A DNA stretch of 64,000 nt from assembly GCA_012270485.1 (NCBI GenBank), contig JAAXIF010000064.1, forward strand, positions 31,532-95,531, read 5' to 3'. Of this stretch, positions 10,801-17,987 are shown piece by piece; within the stretch, counting starts at the first letter, position 1; each line of letters starts with the position of its first letter. A program made the position numbers and the translations under genes. The notes below the pieces were generated by a model. It made no database searches. It was given only the letters and a program-made list of their open reading frames with translations, and was not told the DNA's origin. This stretch comes from Sphingobacteriales bacterium. GTDB taxonomy: Bacteria; Bacteroidota; Bacteroidia; Chitinophagales; Chitinophagaceae.

Positions 10801-11176
10801 CCGTTGTAACAGCACCTGTTACTTCTCGACGTGTCTGTGTACCATAACCTACTACTACTACCTCTCCTAACATATCTGTTTTTCGGATTAAGCCAATAGA
10901 ATAAGATGTGGCGCTACCTACACGAAGTTCTTGTGTTGAAAATCCTGTGTAAGAAAATACCAATGTTTCTCCTGAAGCAGCATCAATACTAAATTCCCCT
11001 TGGTTATTGGTTTGCGTTCCAAGGGTTTTTCCTTTTACAAGTACTGTTACACCTGATAAGGGTTGCGCATCTTCATCAGAAACTTTCCCGGTTATTCGCT
11101 TTGTTTGAGCGTAACCCGAAAAAAAAGTAAAAAGACATGCGGTCAAGAAGCACATCTTTACTAAGGCAGATTTCAT
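7829..11176 (-). CDS. SusC/RagA-family TonB-dependent outer-membrane receptor
   Basis: 1115 aa: signal peptide (1-23), carboxypeptidase-D regulatory-like domain (about 27-100, ITGKVSDEDAQPLSGVTV), a short linker with the SusC signature VVVVGYGTQ, plug domain (about 110-235, with NVATVLQGNTPGL and VNDVASIDLLKDAASTAIYG-like text), and a long beta-barrel ending in an aromatic-rich strand. No anti-sigma-interacting N-terminal extension is present, so control is probably by the divergent GntR gene. It is the first gene of the sialic acid operon; start ATG 11176-11174. Energy would come from TonB/ExbBD encoded elsewhere. Confidence 0.95.
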   Translation of the reverse strand: MKSALVKMCFLTACLFTFFSGYAQTKRITGKVSDEDAQPLSGVTVLVKGKTLGTQTNNQGEFSIDAASGETLVFSYTGFSTQELRVGSATSYSIGLIRKTDMLGEVVVVGYGTQTRREVTGAVTTVNSRAFENSPTTNVATVLQGNTPGLRIQQRTGQPGTTPSISFRGGTEFGGGGSPLFIVDGIIVPSLYGIDINDVASIDLLKDAASTAIYGARAANGVILLTTKKGKKGKSQVSYSFGHTTNFIRPNSSEYLSGADYIRMNRLGIQARFKADSLDNNTNAMNTDRGQLVGAWGWAVNNGWTSASGLYTTQLVSNQNRHLLNKAGWKLLVDPNPFNPSQIDSILFTDITVKEREALLLQKVTTVEHNLNFSGANEQGNFALSLGTVKDDGMIIGSYLKRMNMNFNGGLNVGKNLKISTNINAYGVEQGLPYGGFGSVDPEGGAAGGLMQRYIGVAPTVRYKNDTSGAILPGPNDVTLGNPLYWSNLTINSTNQQRFMGGVNLEYTLLPYLKLLVSGSGYYQYTNNNFFTKAFQQGNNGAFNTNRTASFNNSKISQYTTNAFLQFNKNFNGHVLTVLAGTEFYDYKSYVNSGFSQGAPTDLIPWLAASTPPSVLGTTIINPAGASSNFNAWERITSGITRVNYSYKNRYLFTGIVRVDGSSRLSRDNYFGTFPGVSVGWNTHNESFYQKAGISKYITSLKPRLSYGVNGNVNSLGFFGTSQVFNNAGTYNGFGGTYVASYINSNVRWERTNSLNIGADVGFWNDRIMVNADYFIRNVFDKIASLGISSQTGFGGFTTNLGQLQNRGFEIAVNAKLIEPKKVDGFTLEAGVNIFHVKSYAKKLPFNGLPGNRQGTFQVWDPKNPGQLMQVGGLVEGRRIGLDEVWAPKWSGIYRSAGEIAKDAGVFNAFLPYGNKRIKQLGDASWYQVNKNDTIDSRQFVYVGRTTPQYMGGFNLAASYKGFRLYAGFDYAFGFVILNNEIVRGLSQVQGSQNSTTEALNTWTPNNPNASLPRFYWANYGRNYATDASGNNPAAQLWEKGDYIMLRELTVSHDLSSKILGKYLKNKIKGLSINLTGTNLTYITGYSGNFPEVGGFDQGKFPLPKRLTFSIRAIL

Positions 11177-11201
11177 AATCGTAGTTTTGGTGTTTAAAAT
11201 G

Positions 11202-11220
11202 TATTATGTATGACATAATA
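11202..11220. promoter_or_regulatory. Perfect 8-3-8 inverted repeat, candidate operator for the sialic acid operon
   Basis: TATTATGT-ATG-ACATAATA is a perfect 8-bp inverted repeat with a 3-bp spacer, 26 bp upstream of the SusC start codon and overlapping the region where transcription should begin. Size and symmetry fit a dimeric winged-helix repressor of the GntR/FCD family, and such a gene is divergently encoded 128 bp away. The regulator assignment is inference. Confidence 0.55.
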
Positions 11221-11226
11221 AATATA
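11219..11226 (-). promoter_or_regulatory. Possible -7 element of the susC-nan operon
   Basis: On the minus strand TATATTTA matches seven of eight positions of the Bacteroidota -7 consensus TAnnTTTG. A TTTTTTG run lies about 20 bp upstream and could be the -33 element. It abuts the inverted repeat at 11202-11220, which would let a repressor block initiation. Confidence 0.35.
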
Positions 11227-11288
11227 GAAAGTTATCTTATCTTTACCAAAAAATAATTTTCCACAGATTATACTTATTGATTTTCAAT

Positions 11289-11315
11289 AACTTGTATAAA
11301 TTAGTAACTTGTATA
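11289..11315. promoter_or_regulatory. Direct repeat AACTTGTATA x2, candidate second operator
   Basis: AACTTGTATA occurs exactly at 11289-11298 and 11306-11315, a 17-bp period, and the second copy runs into the palindrome TGTATACA (11310-11317). The pair sits 30-60 bp upstream of the GntR gene, where it could serve autoregulation or joint control with the SusC operon. Confidence 0.5.
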
Positions 11316-11347
11316 CATCTGTACGAGAATAATGCAACTCGAAATTT

Positions 11348-12064
11348 GTGGCAATGAAACAAGCGATTAAAGAAAATATTATTGGGATTTCAATTGACAA
11401 TAGTTCATTAGTTGATAAAGTTGAAACCAGTCTAGTAGAATTACTTCAACAGCAAAAACTAAAAGTGGGCGATTCAATTCCAAAAGAGATTGAATTAGCT
11501 GAAATGCTGGGCGTTAGTAGAACGGTGATCAGGGAGGCGCTCTTAAGGCTCCGTATTATGGGATTAATTGATTCAAAGAAAAAAAAGGGGGCTGTTATTA
11601 CGAGTCCGGATCTGTTTGGAATCATGAGTAAAAGCATGAATCCCCATATTCTGGATCAAGACACCCTAAAAGATATGTTTGAATTACGTCTTGTACTTGA
11701 AATCGGTATGGCCGATATCTTGTTTAACAGAATAACAAAGAAAGATATTGCTGAATTACACCAAATCGTACAAAATGAGCCTCCCGTTACACAATATCAT
11801 TTGTTCAATATTGAACATGAAATTGCTTTCCATGGTAAGCTTTATGAAATAACTGGTAATGAAGCAATGAAGAAGTTCCAAAAAATGCTACTGCCGATTT
11901 TCGATTACGTTCATCAAAGTGGTCTACTCAAAAAACAACCCTTACTCGAGACCTTTGTGTCGCATAAAGGTCTGGTAGAATTATTGGAAACCGGTAATGC
12001 TGAGAAATTCAGGGTTGGAATGAGAAATCACCTTGAGAATCATTTTAGGAGAATTTTTGATTAG
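11348..12064 (+). CDS. GntR-family regulator, FadR/FCD subfamily
   Basis: 238 aa with an N-terminal winged helix (about 20-85; GDSIPKEIELAEMLGVSRTVIREALLRLRIMGLI is the classic GntR helix-turn-helix text) and a C-terminal all-helical FCD effector domain (about 95-235) with conserved metal/ligand-type residues in HEIAFHGKLYEITGN and FVSHKGLVELL. The frame opens with GTG at 11348; an ATG two codons later (11354) is an equally good start. Divergent from the sialic acid operon, it is the obvious candidate for its regulator; the ligand could be sialic acid or ManNAc(-6P). Ligand and sign of control are inferred. Confidence 0.88.
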   Translation: MAMKQAIKENIIGISIDNSSLVDKVETSLVELLQQQKLKVGDSIPKEIELAEMLGVSRTVIREALLRLRIMGLIDSKKKKGAVITSPDLFGIMSKSMNPHILDQDTLKDMFELRLVLEIGMADILFNRITKKDIAELHQIVQNEPPVTQYHLFNIEHEIAFHGKLYEITGNEAMKKFQKMLLPIFDYVHQSGLLKKQPLLETFVSHKGLVELLETGNAEKFRVGMRNHLENHFRRIFD

Positions 12065-12204
12065 CATGCATTTTAGTAATACCCCATTCCCTAAAATAGA
12101 AAATTCGAATAAATACTTGCATTCTTTCAAAAAACTGATGAAGAACTTATTCAGAAGCATGTATCATTCTTTTTATTTCAAAGGATAATCTGCAAAGGTT
12201 GTGT

Positions 12205-13086
12205 CTAACCCATTTTAACTGAAGTCATTGTTAATGAGCCTGCTACAGCTTTATCATTGAAAAAGGAAATTTGATCCTTGCTACCTTTCAGCCCTAGTGC
12301 ATACAACAAAGGCAGGTAGTGTTCCGGTGTTGGAATGGCCAACATAGCTTCTTTACCCAGACTTTCATAATTTATCAACGGTTTGTGGTCGCCGGTTGAT
12401 ATCAAATTTTTAAATCTATCATTTATTTGCAAAGCCCAATCATATCCGTACCCAGGTACTTTCATTTTGTCCCATGCCACCATTCGGAGGTTATGCACCA
12501 TATTACCACTTCCAATGATCAAAACGCCTTTCCTTCGTAATTGATATAATTCTTTAGCAAGATCATAATGGTATTGCGGCCCCTTAGTATAATCAATGCT
12601 CAACTGTAACACCGGAATTTTTGCATCCGGATACATATGTCTTACGATTGTCCAAGTTCCATGATCCAAACCCCAGTCATGATCTAATTCCACTTTGGTA
12701 GAATGTATCAAGGATACCGTTTCTTTTGCTAATTCTGGATTACCTGGCGCAGGATATTGTACGTCAAAAAGCTCCTTAGGAAAGCCCCCAAAATCATGAA
12801 TGGTTTTAGGAAATTCCATTGCTGTAATCTGTGTACCTTTTGTGAACCAGTGCGCTGAAACTACCAATACTGCTTTAGGTGTTGGGATCTCCTTTGCCAT
12901 TTGTGTCCATCTACGGTTAAACTCAGTGTCTTCAATTCCATTCATGGGTGAACCATGACCAACGAAGAGAACAGGCATTAGTTGCTCTTGGTTATCTAAA
13001 TCACTAGTAAACTTATTAAAAGCTGATAATGTTGTCATGACTGCTGCTCCTGTTATAATTGTTGTAATAAATTGTTCTCTTTTCAT
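12205..13086 (-). CDS. Extradiol (DODA/YgiD-type) dioxygenase-like protein, LigB fold
   Basis: 293 aa. After an N-terminal hydrophobic stretch (residues 8-22, resembling a Tat/Sec leader without twin Arg), the class III extradiol dioxygenase motifs appear: FVGHGSPMN, SAHW, LDHGTW and IGSGNMVHN, whose His residues bind the metal in the YgiD/4,5-DOPA dioxygenase branch. It starts immediately after the stop of the DsbA-like gene, so the two are translationally close in one operon. The substrate is unknown; YgiD-type enzymes act on catechols, consistent with a quinone or catechol detoxification role, but this is inference. Confidence 0.85.
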   Translation of the reverse strand: MKREQFITTIITGAAVMTTLSAFNKFTSDLDNQEQLMPVLFVGHGSPMNGIEDTEFNRRWTQMAKEIPTPKAVLVVSAHWFTKGTQITAMEFPKTIHDFGGFPKELFDVQYPAPGNPELAKETVSLIHSTKVELDHDWGLDHGTWTIVRHMYPDAKIPVLQLSIDYTKGPQYHYDLAKELYQLRRKGVLIIGSGNMVHNLRMVAWDKMKVPGYGYDWALQINDRFKNLISTGDHKPLINYESLGKEAMLAIPTPEHYLPLLYALGLKGSKDQISFFNDKAVAGSLTMTSVKMG

Positions 13087-14007
13087 TTATACACTCTTTG
13101 CTTTTTTCCAAATACTTCCTGCTTTTGAAACTACTCGATCTATTTTCTTACGTGCTTCAAGTTCATATAGGATACTTTCTGCTTCTTCTAAACTTTTATC
13201 ATAGAATACAGCAAACTCTTTTAAGGTAACAGTATCATAGCCTTGAAAAATACTGTCATAAGTTGTTACTACCTCTTTTATTACATTACCCGGAATCAAT
13301 TTCAGTAAAGCTTGCTCATACACTTGATAGGGTTTACTTCCGTATACTTTAAAACGGTTATCCTCTTCATCAACAAAATAAATGGTGGGAAACCCTCTCA
13401 CCCCCCATTCTTTTGCCATTAAAAGATCATCCTCAAATAACTGTTTAGCATTATGCCGATAATCATGTTTGAATTGAATATGGTCTAAACCTACGTCTTT
13501 CGCTGCCTGCACCAGGTATTTTAATTTTGCAATATTTTTTTTCTCAATGAATACCATTTCTTTTATACGTCTCAGAAATTGATCTGCTTTGTGGTTGCCC
13601 TGCAGTTGGGCCGCTTTAAATGCAATGGCTGACGGGAATGAAGAACGCAACGGATCTTCGTTCCAAACATCTCCATCAATAGGCATATTGTAATAAGCAC
13701 TAGCTTCCTCCCAATGCTGCGCTACGCTCTGTGGGCCGTTTACATCGCTTCCTCCATATTCACTCCAGCTTTTCAGTAATCCACCCATCCGGTATTCTAT
13801 GTCAAAACTGGCACCATATTCCTGCTTCAATTTCCGCAGTTGTGGTTCTATACCCCAGCAGGAAGAACAAATTGGATCGGTAAAGTATAAAAGTTTTACT
13901 GGTTTACTAACTATCATATTTTTACTTTCGTTGGAAGCCTGAGGTATTTCACAGATCCCTGTTTCGGGATCACACATCATCGGGCTCATTTGTTCTTTAT
14001 TACTCAT
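13087..14007 (-). CDS. DsbA-family thioredoxin-fold protein (YjbH/SpxH-like)
   Basis: 306 aa. Residues 38-235 form a DsbA-like thioredoxin domain with the active-site motif C47-S-S-C50 in DPICSSCWG and the cis-Pro loop GVRGFPTIYF. The N terminus carries a small cysteine motif, CDPETGIC (12-19), and the C terminus (about 245-306) looks like a small helical domain. No signal peptide is seen, so it probably acts in the cytoplasm, as the Firmicutes YjbH/SpxH relatives do. It is the middle gene of the SnoaL-DsbA-dioxygenase operon under the FNR-like promoter. Whether it is an oxidoreductase or an adaptor is undecided. Confidence 0.82.
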   Translation of the reverse strand: MSNKEQMSPMMCDPETGICEIPQASNESKNMIVSKPVKLLYFTDPICSSCWGIEPQLRKLKQEYGASFDIEYRMGGLLKSWSEYGGSDVNGPQSVAQHWEEASAYYNMPIDGDVWNEDPLRSSFPSAIAFKAAQLQGNHKADQFLRRIKEMVFIEKKNIAKLKYLVQAAKDVGLDHIQFKHDYRHNAKQLFEDDLLMAKEWGVRGFPTIYFVDEEDNRFKVYGSKPYQVYEQALLKLIPGNVIKEVVTTYDSIFQGYDTVTLKEFAVFYDKSLEEAESILYELEARKKIDRVVSKAGSIWKKAKSV

Positions 14008-14050
14008 CTTACTTAGTATTTAGTTAATAATACAATTTGGCTGTCCTCAC

Positions 14051-14458
14051 TTATTTGCTAAATAATTGTGCAGCATGAGAAGTATTAGCATATTCATCAA
14101 GTCTGGTGATAAGACCATTTTCCACGATGAATGATTGCACCCAATCCTGTTCTAATAACTCTCCATTCTTTTTAATTCTTTGTTTTTCACTTCCCAACAC
14201 TACTACACGGTTCCCGTTCTCGAAAAAATGGTTAGTTTGAAAGCCTTCTATATCGACATGTGTTATGATATTACCGATAAACTTCAGCACTTCATCTTTT
14301 CCGACATAAGTACCGTTGTAAGGAATTTCATCCGTGCCATGATAGACCCAAACGGTATCTTCTGACAAGGTTTTTTTCAATTCATCCATTTTGCCTGCGC
14401 CAAATGCTGCAAACATTATTTTTACTGTTTCTGTTGGGGTAATTGTTTTGTTTTCCAT
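14051..14458 (-). CDS. NTF2-like/SnoaL-fold protein
   Basis: 135 aa from ATG 14458-14456. The frame remains open upstream but those codons cover the promoter, so the internal start is chosen. Residues 8-125 show the SnoaL/limonene-epoxide-hydrolase-like cone fold pattern (helix with MFAAFGAGKMDELKKTLSEDTVW, then GTYVGKDEVLKFI and strands VVVLGSEKQ, DWVQSFIVENGLITRLDEY). Such proteins are often small-molecule binding or isomerase enzymes; no specific reaction can be named. First gene of the operon controlled by the FNR-like box. Confidence 0.85.
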   Translation of the reverse strand: MENKTITPTETVKIMFAAFGAGKMDELKKTLSEDTVWVYHGTDEIPYNGTYVGKDEVLKFIGNIITHVDIEGFQTNHFFENGNRVVVLGSEKQRIKKNGELLEQDWVQSFIVENGLITRLDEYANTSHAAQLFSK

Positions 14459-14493
14459 TTTTTTATTTTTAAAATTTACTTGATTTGATAGCA

Positions 14494-14501
14494 CAAAGCT
14501 A
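14494..14501 (-). promoter_or_regulatory. -7 promoter element TAGCTTTG (SnoaL operon)
   Basis: On the minus strand TAGCTTTG matches TAnnTTTG exactly, 36 bp before the start codon at 14458. The same octamer lies at the same distance from the same FNR-type box in the second operon (18671-18678), which supports function. Confidence 0.75.
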
Positions 14502-14545
14502 TAAAGCCAAAAAATCAACTCCATTGAGGATAAACAAGAAATTGT

Positions 14546-14561
14546 ATTGATATTGATCAAT
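14546..14561 (-). promoter_or_regulatory. FNR/CRP-type binding box (SnoaL operon)
   Basis: ATTGAT-ATTG-ATCAAT contains an exact TTGAT-N4-ATCAA. Its centre is 56 bp upstream of the centre of the -7 element, about -63 from the expected start, a position typical of class I activation by Crp/Fnr proteins. Between box and promoter lies the block CCATTGAGGATAAACAAGAA, which is nearly repeated at 18709-18719 and flanking bases. Confidence 0.75.
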
Positions 14562-14744
14562 GTCACTGCAACTGGTCCTGCAATCGCTATGAAAAGAAAA
14601 CATATTGCTTTTTCAGATGGGCAGCATTTTGTACAGCCCAATGTATTTGAAATTTTATAACATTTGCGTCGAAATCAATCTTCTAAAAAAGCCTTCATTC
14701 CTTTGTGCAAATACCGGACAACTCAAATGCTGTTAATTGCTTTT

Positions 14745-15365
14745 TTATTGCTTATGCAGGATATTATATTGTTTTTGAAAATCCATCTGAGTTTCTTTCG
14801 ATCTGTTTTTCTGCTCTAAATATTTTTTTGCTGCCTGTGCCATAGTAACCACTGCAGCACCCATCATGATGGTATCTTTTATGACCAGCCTGCCTGCGGC
14901 ACTTAGATAAGGGAATCCTGATTCAGTGTCACCCAAGGCAGGCACCCATGTTTCTGATGAAGTAATCAAAAAGGATAAAGTAACCAGCGACATAATAAAC
15001 GCCAAAAAACTACCTACCGCTGACAATGCCGGAAATAAAGGGTATAAAGCAATGAATAATCCGATTAATACAATAACTGCTCCCAATCCATACGAAAACA
15101 AATAGGTATTATTCTCTTGGTGCCAAACAATATTATCAGGTTTGTATTCACCTTCTTTATTCATGTATTTTTTATATTCGGGAGCATCATATTTATAAAA
15201 AAAACTCATCATGGGACTGTTTGCAACAAAAGGTATGATGCCTACTGCTTCATAGCGAAATGCTTTTAATCCACCAATCCAAAGCAATACAATCACCATT
15301 CCTATCCGGGCTATGTGAATTCCTGCATTTTGTAAGGAAGCCGCATATCTGAATAATTTTTCCAT
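14745..15365 (-). CDS. DUF417 family membrane protein (YkgB/RclC-like)
   Basis: 206 aa from ATG 15365; a longer reading starting at 15404 would overlap the upstream gene. Four hydrophobic segments, the early motif ARIGMVIVLLWIGGLKAFRYEA and the PLxPFVxNSPxMSF-type segment (GIIPFVANSPMMSFFY) are typical of DUF417, which includes RclC of the E. coli reactive chlorine operon. Probably an inner-membrane protein of stress response; molecular function unknown. Last gene of the six-gene operon. Confidence 0.85.
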   Translation of the reverse strand: MEKLFRYAASLQNAGIHIARIGMVIVLLWIGGLKAFRYEAVGIIPFVANSPMMSFFYKYDAPEYKKYMNKEGEYKPDNIVWHQENNTYLFSYGLGAVIVLIGLFIALYPLFPALSAVGSFLAFIMSLVTLSFLITSSETWVPALGDTESGFPYLSAAGRLVIKDTIMMGAAVVTMAQAAKKYLEQKNRSKETQMDFQKQYNILHKQ

Positions 15366-15393
15366 AATAAATTGCTTTAAAATATAGTATTGC

Positions 15394-16044
15394 TTAGTAA
15401 GCAACTGTAAATCTTTGACGCAGATGTTTCGGATTCTCTAGTTCATCTATAATTGCTACTGCCACATCTTCCACAGAAATCACACTTCGATTATTTTCAT
15501 CAAATACCGGGTTATCTAGTCCAGTTCTATAAGTCCCTTTTCTTATTCCCGAGGTACCTTGGTGCATTTCTACTGCCGGGCTCAGGAAAGTCCAATCCAG
15601 TTCCTTTTCCTCTTTAAGTATATTCAGGTAATCCCTTGCTGCCAAAGCACCTGGTTTCCATTCTTCTGGAAACCCTTCGGTATCTACAATTTGTTGATCA
15701 GGGGCAACAAATAAACTACCAGCACCACCGACAACAATCAATCGTTTTATCCCGGATTTCTTAACCGCTTCCTGAATAGCTTGTGATCCTTGCAAAAATT
15801 CATGATATAGATTAGGGTTTGTCCATCCAGCATTATACGCACTAATTACAGCGTCATGCCTCACTATTGCATTTGACAATTCTGTTTCATTCAAAACATT
15901 CGCAACAACTACTGTTACATTTTCTGCTGGGGATATTTTATTAGCACTGCGTACAATAGCTGTTACCTGATGACCTCTTTGCAGCAACTCGTTTAAAATT
16001 GCATTCCCAACAAAGCCTGATGCGCCTATTAATGCCACTTTCAT
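15394..16044 (-). CDS. NAD(P)H-binding epimerase-like oxidoreductase (NmrA-like)
   Basis: 216 aa atypical short-chain dehydrogenase. The Rossmann motif ALIGASGFVGNAIL (4-17) and the second-strand VTAIVRS suit NAD(P) binding; residues 98-110 hold IKRLIVVGGAGSL, where classical SDRs have the catalytic region, and the YxxxK motif is missing, as in NAD(P)H-binding quinone or flavin reductase-like proteins (BVR-B, YwnB). 28 bases separate it from the DUF417 gene and 21 from the DoxX gene. The substrate is unknown. Confidence 0.82.
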   Translation of the reverse strand: MKVALIGASGFVGNAILNELLQRGHQVTAIVRSANKISPAENVTVVVANVLNETELSNAIVRHDAVISAYNAGWTNPNLYHEFLQGSQAIQEAVKKSGIKRLIVVGGAGSLFVAPDQQIVDTEGFPEEWKPGALAARDYLNILKEEKELDWTFLSPAVEMHQGTSGIRKGTYRTGLDNPVFDENNRSVISVEDVAVAIIDELENPKHLRQRFTVAY

Positions 16045-16065
16045 CTTCTTGATTTTAGTTTGTTG

Positions 16066-16530
16066 TTAATAATTATAGTCTTCCACTATTGATGTACGAG
16101 TAGAGACATTATTTGATCTATTACCCTGTAGCAGATAATCAATAGAATACTTACCACTACCCGCAAACAGCAGTACTATATATACCAACAAATATTGCAA
16201 CGCAGGTTCTTGTTTTGCCAGTGGATCAGCAGCATGAATAATGAATGCCGCTACAAGCATCGTAATGATCAGAGGAACTACGGCTAACCTGGTCGCTAAA
16301 CCTGCCATGATTAATACAGAACAAAATACTTCTGCAAATACCGTAAGCATCAATGATAATTCAGCACTCAATCCCATTACAGGGGGGAACTGCACCGGTG
16401 CCCCTGAAAGTAACATCATCATTTTGGGGATACCATGTGTTAACATTAATACTGCTATTCCCAATCTTGCTACGAGTAATCCGATATCTGTCATTGTATC
16501 GGCCTTACTTACATGTATTATTTTTTTCAT
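16066..16530 (-). CDS. DoxX family membrane protein
   Basis: 154 aa with four hydrophobic segments; the pattern LVARLGIAVLMLTHGIPKM followed by FAEVFCSVLIMAGLATRLAVVPLIITM is the DoxX signature. DoxX proteins are linked to thiol/redox stress and quinone metabolism, with no agreed reaction here. Part of the operon from 18650 to 14745. Confidence 0.87.
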   Translation of the reverse strand: MKKIIHVSKADTMTDIGLLVARLGIAVLMLTHGIPKMMMLLSGAPVQFPPVMGLSAELSLMLTVFAEVFCSVLIMAGLATRLAVVPLIITMLVAAFIIHAADPLAKQEPALQYLLVYIVLLFAGSGKYSIDYLLQGNRSNNVSTRTSIVEDYNY

Positions 16531-16596
16531 TTTCTAAGTTTTTAATAGGATTCCTAACAGTTATTTTCTACTGAGGAAGTCTATATCAACATTTTA

Positions 16597-17343
16597 TTAT
16601 TGTGCTAAGTAACCACCATCTGCAGCATGGTAAGTACCGGTTACGAAAGAAGATTTGGAAGATGCTAACCAAAGAATCAGTTCTGCAATTTCTTCTGATT
16701 CACCTAGGCGTCCAATAGGATGTAAACCAACCAACGCTTTCATTGTTGGTTCATCTAAAGAAGTTAAAAGCGGCGTATTGATGTATCCCGGACCAACAGA
16801 ATTGATACGAATTTTTTTATCTGCATATTCCAGTGCAGCAGCTTTGGTTAAACCAACCACACCATGCTTGGCTGCTACATAAGCCGGTGAAAACCTAGTA
16901 CCTGTCTGCCCCAGAATAGAAGCTATGTTGATGATGCTTCCGCCTTTTGGTAACATCGCTGGAATTTGATAACGCAGACCATAAAAAACACCGGATAAAT
17001 TAATGTCAATTACCTTTTGCCATCCATCCAATGGATATTCACCAGTGACCCCCAGCGGACCGCCAATACCGGCATTATTAACTGCAATATCCAGAGAACC
17101 ATATTTTTCAATGGTCTGATTCACCAACACTTCATTATCGGAAGCTTTAGACGAATCTGCTTTCACAAAGAAAGCCTCACCACCTAATTTTTGGATTTCT
17201 TCAACCACATTGTTTCCATTGATCTCACTGATATCCGATACAACTACTTTTGCACCTTCTTGTGCAAAAAGTAATGCTGTTGATCTCCCAATGCCCGAAC
17301 CTGCTCCGGTAATGAGCGCTATTTTGTTTTCTAGCTGTTTCAT
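16597..17343 (-). CDS. Classical short-chain dehydrogenase/reductase
   Basis: 248 aa classical SDR: TGAGSGIG cofactor motif (14-21), DISE at the end of strand 2 (favouring NAD over NADP), NNAG (about 89-92), catalytic Ser in NIASILG and YVAAK (Tyr/Lys), and PGYINTPL. The length is the family norm. Alcohol or carbonyl substrate cannot be predicted. The context (DoxX, YceI, quinone-type reductases) suggests handling of reactive carbonyls or quinones. Confidence 0.9.
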   Translation of the reverse strand: MKQLENKIALITGAGSGIGRSTALLFAQEGAKVVVSDISEINGNNVVEEIQKLGGEAFFVKADSSKASDNEVLVNQTIEKYGSLDIAVNNAGIGGPLGVTGEYPLDGWQKVIDINLSGVFYGLRYQIPAMLPKGGSIINIASILGQTGTRFSPAYVAAKHGVVGLTKAAALEYADKKIRINSVGPGYINTPLLTSLDEPTMKALVGLHPIGRLGESEEIAELILWLASSKSSFVTGTYHAADGGYLAQ

Positions 17344-17386
17344 ACTTTAATTTTTAATTGTTAACAATTAAGCCTCTCTTATGTCA

Positions 17387-17959
17387 TTACTGTACAAACT
17401 CCCCATCTGCTTTTATACGAACTTCATTACTAATCATTGGAGGTGGAAATCCATTGCCGAGGTTAAAGTCTGCACGATTAATCACACCCGTAACCTGAAA
17501 ACCGGCTGTCAGTTTTTTGCTCATTGGATTTTCAACAGCGCCTTTAAAAAGTAGGTCCATTGTAACCTGTTTTGTGACACCATGTAGGTTCAGATCTCCA
17601 ATAAGTTTATATGAAGCCTTACCAACTTTTTTGATAGAAGTACTTTTAAAAGTCATCACAGGATATTTTTCCGCATCAAAGAAATCTGCACTTTTCAAAT
17701 GGTTATCTCTTGCTTCAACCCTTGTATCAATAGAACTTGTTTTAGCAGTAAGCTCAAGCGAAGCATCACTAAAATCCGGTTGCGATGAGTTAATAGTAAC
17801 ATCAAAATCATTGAATGTACCTGAAACATCAGCAATACCTAAATGCGTTACTGTAAAGCCAAGCTGTGAATGGGCATCATCATTTTGCCATGTAGATAAG
17901 GCTACAGAAAATGAGGTTAACGTAAAAAATGCGGCGAGAATGAATGTTATTTTTTTCAT
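17387..17959 (-). CDS. YceI family periplasmic lipid-binding protein
   Basis: 190 aa with a signal peptide (1-20) and a full YceI beta-barrel: HSQLGFTVTHLGIADVSGTF, the RDNHLKSADFFDAEKYPVMTF core, LHGVTKQV, and a final strand VRIKADGEF. YceI proteins bind polyisoprenoid or quinone-like amphiphiles in the periplasm and are often stress-induced. Second gene of the operon. Confidence 0.92.
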   Translation of the reverse strand: MKKITFILAAFFTLTSFSVALSTWQNDDAHSQLGFTVTHLGIADVSGTFNDFDVTINSSQPDFSDASLELTAKTSSIDTRVEARDNHLKSADFFDAEKYPVMTFKSTSIKKVGKASYKLIGDLNLHGVTKQVTMDLLFKGAVENPMSKKLTAGFQVTGVINRADFNLGNGFPPPMISNEVRIKADGEFVQ

Positions 17960-17987
17960 TTTAATTGTTTTATTGTTATATGAATGA

